Shown here one piece after another: positions 27,700 to 37,836 of a stretch of DNA of 64,000 nucleotides. Position numbers and translations under genes: made by a program. This stretch comes from Planctomycetota bacterium. GTDB lineage: Bacteria > Planctomycetota > Planctomycetia > Planctomycetales > Planctomycetaceae. The notes below the pieces were generated by a model. The model saw only the letters and a list, made by a program, of their open reading frames with translations, did not search any database and was not told where the DNA came from. Each line of letters begins with the position of its first letter. Within the stretch, counting starts at the first letter, position 1. Location: the NCBI GenBank assembly GCA_016872645.1, contig VGZH01000007.1, forward strand, positions 1-64,000, in the 5' to 3' direction.

Positions 27700-29505
27700 A
27701 TGGACACTCGCCTCATCCGTAACTTCTCGATCATCGCTCACATCGACCACGGCAAGAGCACGCTCGCAGATCAGCTCTTGTTGAAGACCGGGGCTATCAC
27801 GCAGCGCGAATTTCGCGAGCAAATCCTCGACGACCTGGACGTCGAGCGGGAACGGGGCATCACGGTCAAAGCGCGGACAGTCGCCATTCACTACACCTAC
27901 AAGGGGGAGACCTACGAGCTGAACCTGATCGACACGCCGGGCCACGTCGACTTCCATTATGAAGTCTCGCGGAGCCTCGCAGCTTGCGAGGGTGCGCTGC
28001 TGGTCGTCGATGCGTTTCAGGGAGTGCAGGCTCAGACGGTCGCAAATGCCTACGCGGCGATCAACGTGAACCTGGAAATCATCCCAGTCATCAACAAGAT
28101 CGACCTGCCAATCACTCGCGTTCCCGAAATTCTGGAAGAGATCGAGACGGTCGTCGGCCTCGATACGACCGGTGCTCTGCAAGTCTCCGCTCGGCAAGGA
28201 GTCGGCATTGAGGAAACGCTGAACGCAATCATCGAGCGTGTTCCGCCACCGAAAGGAAAGGTGGAGGATCCGCTGCGAGCGCTCGTCTTCGACAGCAAGT
28301 TCGACACTTATCGCGGCGTCATCACCTACATCCGCGTGATGGACGGTTCGATTCGCAAAGGACAAAAGGCCCTGTTCATGAAAGGGCAGTCCGCTCATGA
28401 AGTCCTGGAGATCGGCCAGTTCTGCCCGGACATGAAGCCGTGCGAGATGCTCGGCCCCGGCCAGGTCGGTTACATCATCACGGGGATCAAAGACCTCAGT
28501 CGAGTTCACATCGGCGACACGATCGCCGACCCGCTCAATCCGCCCACCGCTCCGCTGGAAGGCTACAAGAAGCCGCAGCAAATGGTCTTCTGCGGCATGT
28601 ACCCGATTGAGTCCACCGACTTCGAAAAGCTCCGCGACCAACTCACGAAGTTGAGCCTCAACGACGCCAGCTTCTCATTTCAGGCAGAGACCTCCGACGC
28701 ACTCGGCTTCGGTTTCCGCTGCGGATTCCTCGGCCTGCTACACATGGAGATCATTCAGCAGCGACTTGAAAAGGAATCGGGCGTTGATCTGATTCAAACC
28801 GCGCCGAACGTGACCTACGAACTAGTCACGCGCGACGGACAAGTCATGGTGATCGACAACCCGCAAGACGTTCCCGACGGCGGCAACATCCAGGAGTGGC
28901 GTGAACCGATCGCGAAAGTCAACTTCATTGTGCCGTCCGAGTACATCGGCCCGATCATGCAGCTCTGCGCCGATCGTCGTGGGACCTTCAAGAGCACTGA
29001 ATTCCTCGGCCCGAAGCGTGCCCAGATTGTCTGGGAATTGCCGCTGGGGGAAATTATTTTCGACCTGCATGACAAGCTGAAGAGCTGCACGCGCGGCTAC
29101 GGCACGATGGACTATGCGGTCATCGGCTTCCGCGAGGCCGACCTCGTCAAAATGGACATCCTTGTGAAGGGAAACCGCGTCGATGCGCTCTCGACGATCG
29201 TACATCGCTCAAACGCCGAACGCCGTGGCCGAGCGGTCGTGAAGAAACTCAAGACTGAAATTCACAAGCATCAATTCGAGGTCGCTCTGCAAGCGGCCAT
29301 CGGCGGCAAGATCATTGCTCGCGAAACGATCTCGGCCTACAAGAAAGATGTCACCGCCAAGTGCTACGGCGGCGACATCAGCCGCAAACGCAAGTTGTGG
29401 GACAAGCAAAAAGAGGGCAAGAAGCGCCTCAAACAATTCGGCGAAGTCGAAGTCCCACAGAAGGCATTCCTCGCCGTGCTCAATACCGGCGACGACGAGC
29501 GGTAA
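27700..29505 (+). CDS. lepA: Elongation factor 4 (LepA)
   Basis: MDTRLIRNFSIIAHIDHGKSTLADQLL, DTPGHVDFHYEVSRSLAACEGALLVVDA, NKIDLP, AIGGKIIARETISAYKKDVTAKCYGGDISRKRKLWDKQKEGKKRLK. Confidence 0.98.
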   Translation: MDTRLIRNFSIIAHIDHGKSTLADQLLLKTGAITQREFREQILDDLDVERERGITVKARTVAIHYTYKGETYELNLIDTPGHVDFHYEVSRSLAACEGALLVVDAFQGVQAQTVANAYAAINVNLEIIPVINKIDLPITRVPEILEEIETVVGLDTTGALQVSARQGVGIEETLNAIIERVPPPKGKVEDPLRALVFDSKFDTYRGVITYIRVMDGSIRKGQKALFMKGQSAHEVLEIGQFCPDMKPCEMLGPGQVGYIITGIKDLSRVHIGDTIADPLNPPTAPLEGYKKPQQMVFCGMYPIESTDFEKLRDQLTKLSLNDASFSFQAETSDALGFGFRCGFLGLLHMEIIQQRLEKESGVDLIQTAPNVTYELVTRDGQVMVIDNPQDVPDGGNIQEWREPIAKVNFIVPSEYIGPIMQLCADRRGTFKSTEFLGPKRAQIVWELPLGEIIFDLHDKLKSCTRGYGTMDYAVIGFREADLVKMDILVKGNRVDALSTIVHRSNAERRGRAVVKKLKTEIHKHQFEVALQAAIGGKIIARETISAYKKDVTAKCYGGDISRKRKLWDKQKEGKKRLKQFGEVEVPQKAFLAVLNTGDDER

Positions 29506-29514
29506 GTGACGCCC

Positions 29515-29572
29515 AGCACGACGAGCAAGCGAGTGATCACACCGGGGCAATCACTCGCTTGCGTGTCGTGCT
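29515..29572. terminator. Strong stem-loop downstream of lepA
   Basis: agcacgacgagcaagcgagtgat (29515-29537) pairs with atcactcgcttgcgtgtcgtgct (29550-29572), 21 of 23 positions complementary. Confidence 0.7.
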
Positions 29573-29630
29573 AGTTTTGTCGCCACTTGCTAAAAACGTC
29601 TCACTTCAGCGGACGAAGAAGACTCATTTT

Positions 29631-31082
29631 ATGCGTCACATTCGAATCGTTCTGTGGTTCTCCGTGTTTTTGTCGGCTGCGGCCCGCGTGAATGCCGCCG
29701 ACGAATGGATCGACCTTTTACCTGCGACCGAGCCATCCAAGCACCGGGTCCAGGGGATGTGGACCAAGTCGAGCGACGGACTTGTCACGGACGCCGCAAC
29801 CGGGTCGCGCATCCTGCTGCCCATTAAGCCGGTGGGAGAGTACGACTTCAGAGTCACCTTCACGCGACGCACTGGTCGGCATTCGATCGGGTTGTTCTTC
29901 GTCGCAGGTGGCAAGCAGGCGGCTTACGAAGTCGATGCCTGGGGTCAGCACTTGGCGGGCATTCAAGACATCAAAGGGCAGCCGATCACCTCAAACCCGA
30001 CGCGTGTCACCGATCAAGCATTGGAGAACGGTCGCAAATACACGGCCGAAGTTCGTGTCCGCCGTGATAAAGTTGAGGGCTTTCTGGATGACAAACTGCT
30101 GACAACTCATCGCACAGACGGCTCTGATTTGAGCCTGTCAAATCTCTGGCGAATGCCCGACCAACAGTCGCTCGGCCTGGGAGCTTGGGAATCCGAGACA
30201 ATCTTTCACAGCGTCGCCGTCCGACGGGTCAGCGGCGAGGTGGCCTTGGCAACGACATCGACAACGCCGACTCCTCGTCCGTTGCCAGTTCCTGGAGCCA
30301 AATCCTCGACGACGAAAAGTACAAGCAAATCCGATAACTCGTCAGCCAAAGCGGCCACGAAGTCGGCAACTTCAGCGGGACGTGCGCCACGCGTGCTGTT
30401 GGTGATTGCCAACCAGCACTTCTTTTACCGCGAGTACTCCGAACCGAAACAAGAACTGGAGAGGGCAGGCATCGCCGTCGAAGTTGCCGCAGGGCGGAAG
30501 TCTCCGTGTCGTCCGCATCAAGGGACTGGCGAAGGAGCCGACGGTGGGGTGGTGAACCCGGACTTGGCGATCGCCGATGCGGATGCGTCGCGATACGACG
30601 CGATCCTGTTCTCCGGCGGTTGGGGTTCCTCGATGTACCAATTCGCGTTTCAGGGGAGTTACCAGAACACCGCCTACAACGGCGAGCGCAGTGTGAAGGA
30701 GGCAGTCAACAAACTTATCAACAGCTTTATTCAACAGGACAAGTACGTCTGCGCGTTGTGCCACGGCACAACCGTGCTGGCTTGGGCCCGAGTCAACGGC
30801 CGCAGTCCACTCGCCGGAAAGCAGGCGACGGGACCGACCATCGTCGGACCGGCTGGCAACTATCCCGGTCACCGCGGTTCATCGCCGCCAAACTCTCGCT
30901 GGCACGCGGAGACCAATGGTGCGCGCATGGTTGCACCGAATTCCGTCGGTGATCAAAGCACTCTGGCGGACGATGTCGTCATCGACGGGAAGATCATGAC
31001 AGGCCAGGACGACCCCACCGCTCGGGAAATGGGCCGGCAACTCGCGCGGGCCTTGCTGTCGGCACGACAGACCACGAAGTAA
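29631..31082 (+). CDS. Secreted protein with DUF1080/LamG-like N-terminal domain fused to DJ-1/PfpI-like domain
   Basis: Signal peptide; N-terminal EYDFRVTFTRRTGRHSIGLFFVAGGKQAAYEVDAWG; C-terminal RVLLVIANQHFFYREYSEPKQELERAGIAVEVAAG ... YVCALCHGTTVLAW nucleophile-elbow-like motif. Confidence 0.75.
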   Translation: MRHIRIVLWFSVFLSAAARVNAADEWIDLLPATEPSKHRVQGMWTKSSDGLVTDAATGSRILLPIKPVGEYDFRVTFTRRTGRHSIGLFFVAGGKQAAYEVDAWGQHLAGIQDIKGQPITSNPTRVTDQALENGRKYTAEVRVRRDKVEGFLDDKLLTTHRTDGSDLSLSNLWRMPDQQSLGLGAWESETIFHSVAVRRVSGEVALATTSTTPTPRPLPVPGAKSSTTKSTSKSDNSSAKAATKSATSAGRAPRVLLVIANQHFFYREYSEPKQELERAGIAVEVAAGRKSPCRPHQGTGEGADGGVVNPDLAIADADASRYDAILFSGGWGSSMYQFAFQGSYQNTAYNGERSVKEAVNKLINSFIQQDKYVCALCHGTTVLAWARVNGRSPLAGKQATGPTIVGPAGNYPGHRGSSPPNSRWHAETNGARMVAPNSVGDQSTLADDVVIDGKIMTGQDDPTAREMGRQLARALLSARQTTK

Positions 31083-31102
31083 TGCCGCACGCGTCGCACA
31101 AT

Positions 31103-31711
31103 TCATCGCGAGCCAAAGTAAAACAGCGTCAGCCCCAGCGCGATGCGATCGACCAGCGGCGGGAATGACATTCCGATGTCAAAGACGGTCGGAACCGCGG
31201 CCAGCACGAGCGCACCAAGAACGATCAGCGCTTTGATGTCCCCCCAGACTCCTGTCATCGGTTGCGAACGCCGCCTTGCGAAGCAGTCGGAGATGCTGCG
31301 AACGATCGCGCCCAGCAGGTACGCAAACACCATGCTCAGCAATGCGACTGCTTCGGGAGTGACCAGTCGCGGCTCGCGGTAAAGATAGATTCCCAATCCG
31401 AAGAACGTTCCGATGATGATCGTGCGAATGGAGTTCTTCGGCAGGTACAGCGGATTTCTTTCCTGCGCCAGCACGCCTTCCTGCTCAAGCCGTTGCCTGA
31501 CCGCCGGCGTCAACGACACGAACCTCCGCGACGTGAAGTAATGCGCCAGCGCGATCAGCAACGTCTCGATCCACAACGGATCGGGGCTTCTGCGAAGCAC
31601 TGTTCGCGTGACAACCACCGCCAGAACGATCAGCGTCAACAACGCTCGCACGCTGCCGGTCGGCAGCCCCAGCGGCGGCCAGGTCTTCGGAGAGTGTTCG
31701 AATTCGTTCAT
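31103..31711 (-). CDS. Hypothetical multi-pass membrane protein
   Basis: Several hydrophobic segments (ALLTLIVLAVVVTRTVL, TIIIGTFFGLGIYLY, AVALLSMVFAYLLGAIV, ALIVLGALVLAAVPTVF). Confidence 0.65.
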   Translation of the reverse strand: MNEFEHSPKTWPPLGLPTGSVRALLTLIVLAVVVTRTVLRRSPDPLWIETLLIALAHYFTSRRFVSLTPAVRQRLEQEGVLAQERNPLYLPKNSIRTIIIGTFFGLGIYLYREPRLVTPEAVALLSMVFAYLLGAIVRSISDCFARRRSQPMTGVWGDIKALIVLGALVLAAVPTVFDIGMSFPPLVDRIALGLTLFYFGSR

Positions 31712-31736
31712 CGCGGCCTCCGTCGAGACGGTTCGT

Positions 31737-31785
31737 AGGTCGGACACTCTTGCCTGATCCGGATGGGCAAGAGTGCCCCTCCGAC
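31737..31785. repeat. Imperfect palindrome between DUF1015 and membrane-protein genes
   Basis: gtcggacactcttgcc (31739-31754) versus ggcaagagtgcccctccgac (31766-31785), with a 4-nt bulge. Confidence 0.7.
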
Positions 31786-31792
31786 AAGTCAG

Positions 31793-33100
31793 CTACTCCA
31801 GCGCGTTGAATACCAGCCCGGTCAGCAACTTTGGATAGAAGAAGGTGCTCTTGGGGGGCATCTTTTCGAGCTTGCTGGCGATTTGCTGGACGTGACCGAT
31901 CTCGGCCGGCGGGACCAGCACCGCGAGCTGGCAACTCTTCGCGTGTTGGGCCTCGATAACTTCATCGAGGATATGCGGAAATTTGAACGTCGGGTTCGCG
32001 TCGGGATACGCCCGCTTCAGGCAATGCTCGACGACCAGCTTGTGCAGCAAGGCGACGCCAAGTCCTCGCCAAGCATCGGTCTGATCGGGAGCAAGTGTCT
32101 TCATCGGCGTTGCATCGATGACTCGGCCGAACAACCAGCGATTGTCTTTGATCGTGCCGAAGCCGAAGACGTCTTGGCCTCCATCGGCTGTGACCATGTC
32201 CCAGGCGGCCTTTGCACCGTCGGCTCCGGTCCCGCACTCGTCAAATTCAAAGTTAGCGGATAGAGCGGATTTCAATTCATCGGCCGTGAGCTCCGGCAGC
32301 CCGGAGAACAGCCGGTGAGTCGGCAGAATCGCGAGGCCGGGATCGTCCATGCCGACCAGCATCATCAGCACGAAATTAGCCGAATGATTCTCGTCGATCG
32401 ATTGCCCTTGCTCGATTAGCCAGCGGCGGTAGTTGCACGAGGTCTCGTAGCGATGATGTCCGTCGGCAATGAAGATCGGCTGAGACTTGAGCGAGTCGCG
32501 AACCTGATCGATCACGGTTCGATCGCTCACCGGCCAGAAGCGGTGCTTCACGCCGAGATGATCCGTCGCTTCCAGTGGAGTCAGGCCGATGATCGCCTTT
32601 TCCAAAATCGTCTGAGCTTTCGTCTCCGGGTCCGGATACAGACCGAAGACCGGAGACAGATTCAACTTCGTCGCCTTGGTCAGCAGCAGTCGATCTGCCT
32701 TGGGGCCAGAGAGTGTTTGCTCGTGCGGATAAACGCAGCCTTTGCCGAACTCTTCGAGGCGGCAGCGGCCGATGAATCCTTTGCGGCAATAGGTGCGGCC
32801 TTCCCAGTCGAACTCCTGGTGATAGACGTAGAGCGTGTCTTCTTTCTCTCGGAGCCAAACACCTTCGGCCTGCCACTGCTTCACGAAGCCAGCGGCTCGC
32901 GAGTATTTGTCGTCGGGTGACCTGTCGCCCGGCTCTTCGCGATTGAAGTCCACGCGAATGACATTGCACGGATGCTGCTTGTAGAGCCGTGAGCGAAACG
33001 CCTCGTCGATCACGTCGTACGGCGGCGTCACTACGTCCGAGAGATCCCCCACCTGAGCCAAGTCGTACCGCCACGCGCGAAACGGAAGAATGTCAGCCAC
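31793..33100 (-). CDS. DUF1015 family protein
   Basis: ADILPFRAWRYDLAQVGDLSDVVTPPYDVID, GRTYCRKGFIGRCRLEEF, PIFIADGHHRYETSCNYRRW. GTG start inferred at 33100. Confidence 0.85.
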   Translation of the reverse strand: MADILPFRAWRYDLAQVGDLSDVVTPPYDVIDEAFRSRLYKQHPCNVIRVDFNREEPGDRSPDDKYSRAAGFVKQWQAEGVWLREKEDTLYVYHQEFDWEGRTYCRKGFIGRCRLEEFGKGCVYPHEQTLSGPKADRLLLTKATKLNLSPVFGLYPDPETKAQTILEKAIIGLTPLEATDHLGVKHRFWPVSDRTVIDQVRDSLKSQPIFIADGHHRYETSCNYRRWLIEQGQSIDENHSANFVLMMLVGMDDPGLAILPTHRLFSGLPELTADELKSALSANFEFDECGTGADGAKAAWDMVTADGGQDVFGFGTIKDNRWLFGRVIDATPMKTLAPDQTDAWRGLGVALLHKLVVEHCLKRAYPDANPTFKFPHILDEVIEAQHAKSCQLAVLVPPAEIGHVQQIASKLEKMPPKSTFFYPKLLTGLVFNALE

Positions 33101-33200
33101 CAGAAACCCTCCTGAAATCCACAGCCTCAGTGCCCTCCAGGCATCGGTGGTGAAAACAGAAATCACCACAGAGACACAGAGAGCACAGAGGAAAACCGAT

Positions 33201-33896
33201 TTATGAAAGCTGGGCGAATGCCCGCTGGGCCTCGGCCATGAAGCGGGCGAGGAGTTTAGTCTCCTTCACTCCGGGAGACGACTCCACGCCGCCGGCACTG
33301 TCGACACCCATCGGCCGCACGGACTTGATCGCAGCGGCGACGTTGTCGGGAGTCAATCCACCCGCCAGGATCAACGGCGGCCAATTCGTTCCGGCATAAT
33401 CGCGAGCAATCAATTCCCATGGTGCGACCTTCCCTGTGCCGCCGAACGAACCATCGACACGAGCATCCAAGAGGCATCCGTCGAGTCGAGTGTTGAGCCG
33501 ATCGCACTCGACCAGGAACTCTGCGACCGCGCACAAACTCTCGCCAATACGAAACGCTTTGAGGATCCCCCAGTCGGGATGCCGCTGCTGCAACTCCGCG
33601 ACAAATTCCGGTGTCTCGTCGCCGTGAAGTTGAATTGCCGCCAGTCCGGTTTGCCGGGCGATCGACTCGATTTCGTCCCGCGAGTGATTCACGAAGAGTC
33701 CGACTGGCCGAGTTGACGTCGCCGAGAGTGCCAACACGATCCGCGCCGCATCTGCCGGCGCGATGCACCTCGGCGACTTTGTGAAGAAGTTCAGCCCAAC
33801 CGCAGACGCTCCAGCCTTCGCAGCCAGCTCGGCAGTGGCAACATCGCGAACGCCGCAGACTTTGATCCAACCAGACGTGACAAATGATCGAGGCAT
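33201..33896 (-). CDS. trpF: Phosphoribosylanthranilate isomerase
   Basis: IKVCGVRDVATAELAAKAGASAVGLNFFTKSPRCI, AIQLHGDETPEFV, PLILAGGLTPDNVAAAI, GVDSAGGVESSPGVK. Confidence 0.93.
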   Translation of the reverse strand: MPRSFVTSGWIKVCGVRDVATAELAAKAGASAVGLNFFTKSPRCIAPADAARIVLALSATSTRPVGLFVNHSRDEIESIARQTGLAAIQLHGDETPEFVAELQQRHPDWGILKAFRIGESLCAVAEFLVECDRLNTRLDGCLLDARVDGSFGGTGKVAPWELIARDYAGTNWPPLILAGGLTPDNVAAAIKSVRPMGVDSAGGVESSPGVKETKLLARFMAEAQRAFAQLS

Positions 33897-33915
33897 CGTG
33901 ATGGACTTGCCGCCA

Positions 33916-34045
33916 AAGTAGCCCTGTCACTCCGTGACACGAATGCCGAACGCTTCAACGATGTCGTTCGTGCCGTTCACTTTCAACAACCAATCCACCC
34001 CAGCTCCGCACCCGGCTATCCTGTCGCGGGGCGACAGGGCTACTT
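33916..34045. repeat. Inverted repeat pair flanking the trpF / YHS-lipoprotein gap
   Basis: aagtagccctgtc (33916-33928) and gacagggctactt (34033-34045) are exact reverse complements; each half has its own mini-hairpin (gtcac-tcc-gtgac; ctgtcgc-ggg-gcgacag). Confidence 0.75.
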
Positions 34046-35002
34046 GGTTTGCATCGCCTCGAACTTGGCGATCCATTTCTCAGGGTCTTCCTCAAACGCC
34101 GCTTTGCAGCCGGAGCAGCAGACCCAGTACGACTTTCCCTTGTAGCTGACTTGTGTCGTCCCCAAGCCCTGTGAGATCACGCAGGTTCGATCTTTGTAGT
34201 CGCTGTCGTCGAGCGCAAACGACGTCCCCTCGCGCTGGCTGGCCATCGTGTCGAATCGCACAAACCGCGAGCCGCGGAATTGCGAGAGCTCGAACAGGTA
34301 GCGGTTGTTATCCTGCTGGTTCATCACGATCTGCCAGCGATCCTTCGCGTCACCGGTCTCGGTGAGCTGCAACTTGTAGGTTCGCTGCGGAGTCTGCTTT
34401 TTGTCCTCACCCGGCTTATCGGTCGGCTCGACGGTGAACACGCCTTGCAACAGACGCTGTTTGCCATCTTTGTCCGTCAGCGTCAGCTGAAATTTCTCGT
34501 CCTCGACAAGATACGTCAGCCGCGCCGTTTTGAAGTAAGTGCCTTCTTCTTTCGTGGCCATTGCCAGCGCGGGTTGCGTACGATCGGTCTTCCAATCCCA
34601 GACCCATTGCAGGTCCTCGTACGATTTCGTTTTGTCGATGATCGCGTGCCACGGGCCGAGCACCACCTGAATCGGCTTGAGCGCCTTCTTCACGTCGTCA
34701 AGCTGCTTCTCCGGCGGGACGTTTTTCTTTGTGGACTTCGTCGTACTGTCCGAGAGGTCTCCGCTGCCGCCACCGAGCTTCACCGGAGCGAACGATTCCG
34801 CCGCCGCGTCCTCTTTTGGTGCGGAGGCCTTCGATTTGTCTGTCGATTCTTCGGTCGTGCTGGTCACCGCGGCGGGCTTCTTCGAGCCGCTCTTCGCAGG
34901 CTTGCTGGGGTCCGGTTCATTCGCACCGCCGCAGCCGAGAATCCAAAAACTGACAACCAGCGAACCAAACCACGTACCGCAACGACGTGTAAAAGCAGTC
35001 AT
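34040..35002 (-). CDS. Lipoprotein with C-terminal YHS-like domain
   Basis: Lipobox SFWILGCGG; C-terminal GKSYWVCCSGCKAAFEEDPEKWIAKFE resembles YHS/TRASH metal-binding domain. Confidence 0.7.
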   Translation of the reverse strand: MTAFTRRCGTWFGSLVVSFWILGCGGANEPDPSKPAKSGSKKPAAVTSTTEESTDKSKASAPKEDAAAESFAPVKLGGGSGDLSDSTTKSTKKNVPPEKQLDDVKKALKPIQVVLGPWHAIIDKTKSYEDLQWVWDWKTDRTQPALAMATKEEGTYFKTARLTYLVEDEKFQLTLTDKDGKQRLLQGVFTVEPTDKPGEDKKQTPQRTYKLQLTETGDAKDRWQIVMNQQDNNRYLFELSQFRGSRFVRFDTMASQREGTSFALDDSDYKDRTCVISQGLGTTQVSYKGKSYWVCCSGCKAAFEEDPEKWIAKFEAMQTK

Positions 35003-35043
35003 GACCATTCTCTTCAAGTTTCGGATTTCGAGTTTCGGACGTC

Positions 35044-36567
35044 TCAATTCACCCAGCCACTCTCGCACCAGTTCGCCTCATTCGGTGTCGCCAGCGAATT
35101 CAGCGGCCAGAGCGGCCGGTTGATCTTGTCGAATCGCATCTCATCCCAGTGTGGCGAGGCACAACCAGGACAGTCGGCAAGCAGCGATCCGGCAACGAAC
35201 GGATCATAGTCAGCTCGGAACCCGGAGGGCGACTTCGCGACAACAATTCCGCACCGCCGAGGATCGAGACCAACCGACTCGTACAGCCGGGGCGAACTGC
35301 CGGGACCGCCCCGTTCGACCAGCAGGATCTGGACGTCACCCGCTCGCACGATCGCGCCGCGGCCCATGTTCACTGGCAGGTTCTTGCTAATGTGGCCGGT
35401 CAGCGTCCACTCGACGTTTTGCAGTTTTTCGACGACGCCGCGAACGCGGACGGGGGACGAATACGCTGCGGCCAGCCGGCCACCAATCTCGGAATCAAAT
35501 GTGCCACCGACACCAACTCGGTACGCCTCGGACACGGCGACGGGATCAACCATGAACGTCAGCGCGCCGTGCGGAATTTTGATCGCGGCGAGCAATTCGC
35601 GGAGCAGGCAGGTCGAGTCACCCGGCGCACCGCTGTTCGTCGCATCCGCTCCGTCACCGATGACGATCGGGTGCTTGCCGAGCGCAAGCGCTCGCTTCAC
35701 GACCTCGGCTGGCGGCAGGCGATCGACCGCTTCGAGTTCGTGCCGGATGCTCCAGCAGGTTGAGCAAAGTTGATCGACGGTCTGTTCCCAGCGCGACTCG
35801 CGGCGAGCGGTCGTCAGCATGACCGTCCAGCCGAGTTGCGGGGCGTCGAACCAGGGCATGACCATTGCCACGTTCGCGGCCAGCACATCGTCCTCGGTTT
35901 CGAGCTGTTTCAGCCGCTCGTAAATCGGAGCCGGTATGCCGGTGAACGTGTTGTGATTCTCGGCGGCCGTGAACATCGGCAGCTTGCGCCAGATTGTCTG
36001 CGGACGGACGCCGCGCTTCAGAATCTTCCACAAGCCCCGCACCGCTCGTTCGCCGGTCTGCCAGGAATCTAAGTGCGGCGCGGTGTGATAGCCGCACAGC
36101 AAGTTCGCATTCGTGAGCATCCGTCGCGTCAGATTCGCGTGCAGATCAAATGTCGCGACGATCGGCACGTCGGGACCGACTTTCGCGCGGACTCGTTCCA
36201 GCAATGCCCCGCTCAGATCCGGCTCGTTCTCAGCCGCCATCGCTCCGTGCAGGACGAGGCACACGGCATCAAGCGGCCCAGCGATGCGGAGCTGCTCGTC
36301 GAACGTCTCGAGTATTCGCTTTGCCGTCCCGGACTCAACCGCACCCCACGGCCAGCAAGTGAACCGAGCCAGCCCGACCAATTCGCGCGGCGGCTCTGGC
36401 CACTGACGGATACCCGCTAGGACGCCGCCAATCTCTCCAGTCTGCCCGTACTTCTCGAAGATCTCCGGCCCAACGGCAACGCCCCAGTTCTCGAAGTCCG
36501 ACCAGCGGGTCAGATTGCGATTGAACGTGTTCGATTCTTGCCACATCTGGCCAATGGCGATTCGCAT
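35044..36567 (-). CDS. M81 family metallopeptidase (MlrC-like)
   Basis: MRIAIGQMWQESNTFNRNLTRWSDFE, CLVLHGAMAAENEPDLSGALLERVRAKVGPDVPIVATFDLHANLTRRML. Confidence 0.88.
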   Translation of the reverse strand: MRIAIGQMWQESNTFNRNLTRWSDFENWGVAVGPEIFEKYGQTGEIGGVLAGIRQWPEPPRELVGLARFTCWPWGAVESGTAKRILETFDEQLRIAGPLDAVCLVLHGAMAAENEPDLSGALLERVRAKVGPDVPIVATFDLHANLTRRMLTNANLLCGYHTAPHLDSWQTGERAVRGLWKILKRGVRPQTIWRKLPMFTAAENHNTFTGIPAPIYERLKQLETEDDVLAANVAMVMPWFDAPQLGWTVMLTTARRESRWEQTVDQLCSTCWSIRHELEAVDRLPPAEVVKRALALGKHPIVIGDGADATNSGAPGDSTCLLRELLAAIKIPHGALTFMVDPVAVSEAYRVGVGGTFDSEIGGRLAAAYSSPVRVRGVVEKLQNVEWTLTGHISKNLPVNMGRGAIVRAGDVQILLVERGGPGSSPRLYESVGLDPRRCGIVVAKSPSGFRADYDPFVAGSLLADCPGCASPHWDEMRFDKINRPLWPLNSLATPNEANWCESGWVN

Positions 36568-36644
36568 GAAAGGCTCCAAACAAAAACCTGGCATGCGAGT
36601 CGATCGGCGTCAGCCCTCAGACAAACGCAGATTCGTTTGGGAAC

Positions 36645-37700
36645 TTACGCTCTCCGGCTCGCCGGCAAAGGACGCGAGATTGGATACAAACAGCAATTCT
36701 CCGGGCAGACATCATGGTTGGGCTCGCAAACTCCAACCGTTCGGCGTTCGCACGCCGATCCCGATTCGGTCGCCAGCCGCTCGGCAATCAAGTCGACGAT
36801 CATCTCGACGAATTTCGGGTGCGTGCCGACCGTCCCGGCTCGAACCATCGTCAGGCCGAGTTCCTGAGACAGCTTTGCCGCAGCGTCGTCGAGGTCGTAC
36901 AGCACTTCGATGTGGTCCGACAGAAAACCGATCGGGGCAATAACGACTTGCGAAACAGACTGTTCTTTTAAGACTCGCAGATAATCGAGGATGTCCGGTT
37001 CGAGCCACGGATCGGTCGGCCGTCCGCTGCGACTCTGGTAGATAACCTGCCAGCGATCTGCGGGGATTTCTAATTTTTCGGCGACTAGCCGAGCGGTCTC
37101 GGTGAGTTGCGCCGCGTACTTGCAGTTGTCGGCCATCAGCATTGGGATGCTGTGAGCCGTGAAGGCGATGTGCGCCGCTTCTCGGCCCTCGATCGACAGG
37201 CGGGCAATCGCGTTGGCGACTCGGTCGGTGGTGGCTTCGATGAAGTCTGGGTGATTGAAGAAGACTCGGACCTTATCGATCGCTGGAGCCGTCGGCCCTG
37301 CCGCTTGTCGAGCCGCCTCGATGTTCTCCCGATACTGCCGACAACTGGAGTACGAACTGAACCCCGCCAGCACGAACGCCAGCACCCTTTGGTGCTTGAC
37401 TTCGACCATCGCTTGGATCGTCTCGGTCAGCAGCGGATGCCAGTTGCGGTTTCCCCAGAAGATCGGCAAGTCGATGCCTCGCCGAATCAGTGCCGGCCGC
37501 AGGACGTGAATCAGGTCGCGGACTTGCTGGTTGATCGGGCTGACACCGCCAAAGCTCTGATAGTGCTCGGCGACTTCCAGTAGCCGCTCGCGCGGGACCG
37601 GCTTGCCACGAGTCACGTTTTCGAGAAACGGCATGACCTCGTCCGGCCCTTCGGGGCCGCCGAAGCCAACAATCAACAAAGCATCGTAAGGAACAGGCAT
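36645..37700 (-). CDS. hemH: Ferrochelatase
   Basis: YDALLIVGFGGPEGPDEVMPFLENV, GVSPINQQ, FTAHSIPM, WQVIYQSRSGRPTDPWLEPDI, VVIAPIGFLSDHIEVLYDLD. Confidence 0.95.
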   Translation of the reverse strand: MPVPYDALLIVGFGGPEGPDEVMPFLENVTRGKPVPRERLLEVAEHYQSFGGVSPINQQVRDLIHVLRPALIRRGIDLPIFWGNRNWHPLLTETIQAMVEVKHQRVLAFVLAGFSSYSSCRQYRENIEAARQAAGPTAPAIDKVRVFFNHPDFIEATTDRVANAIARLSIEGREAAHIAFTAHSIPMLMADNCKYAAQLTETARLVAEKLEIPADRWQVIYQSRSGRPTDPWLEPDILDYLRVLKEQSVSQVVIAPIGFLSDHIEVLYDLDDAAAKLSQELGLTMVRAGTVGTHPKFVEMIVDLIAERLATESGSACERRTVGVCEPNHDVCPENCCLYPISRPLPASRRA

Positions 37701-37836
37701 CAGTCGTCTCGTCTTGAAAAGGTGTGCAGGGAATGTAGCCCTCTTGCTCCACAAGTGGAAATCCGTGCGTCGTGATGCTTCGTTTGCGGAGGAGACCTCG
37801 GTCAAATTCAGCAGCCCAACCGACCGTTCGGCTTTT

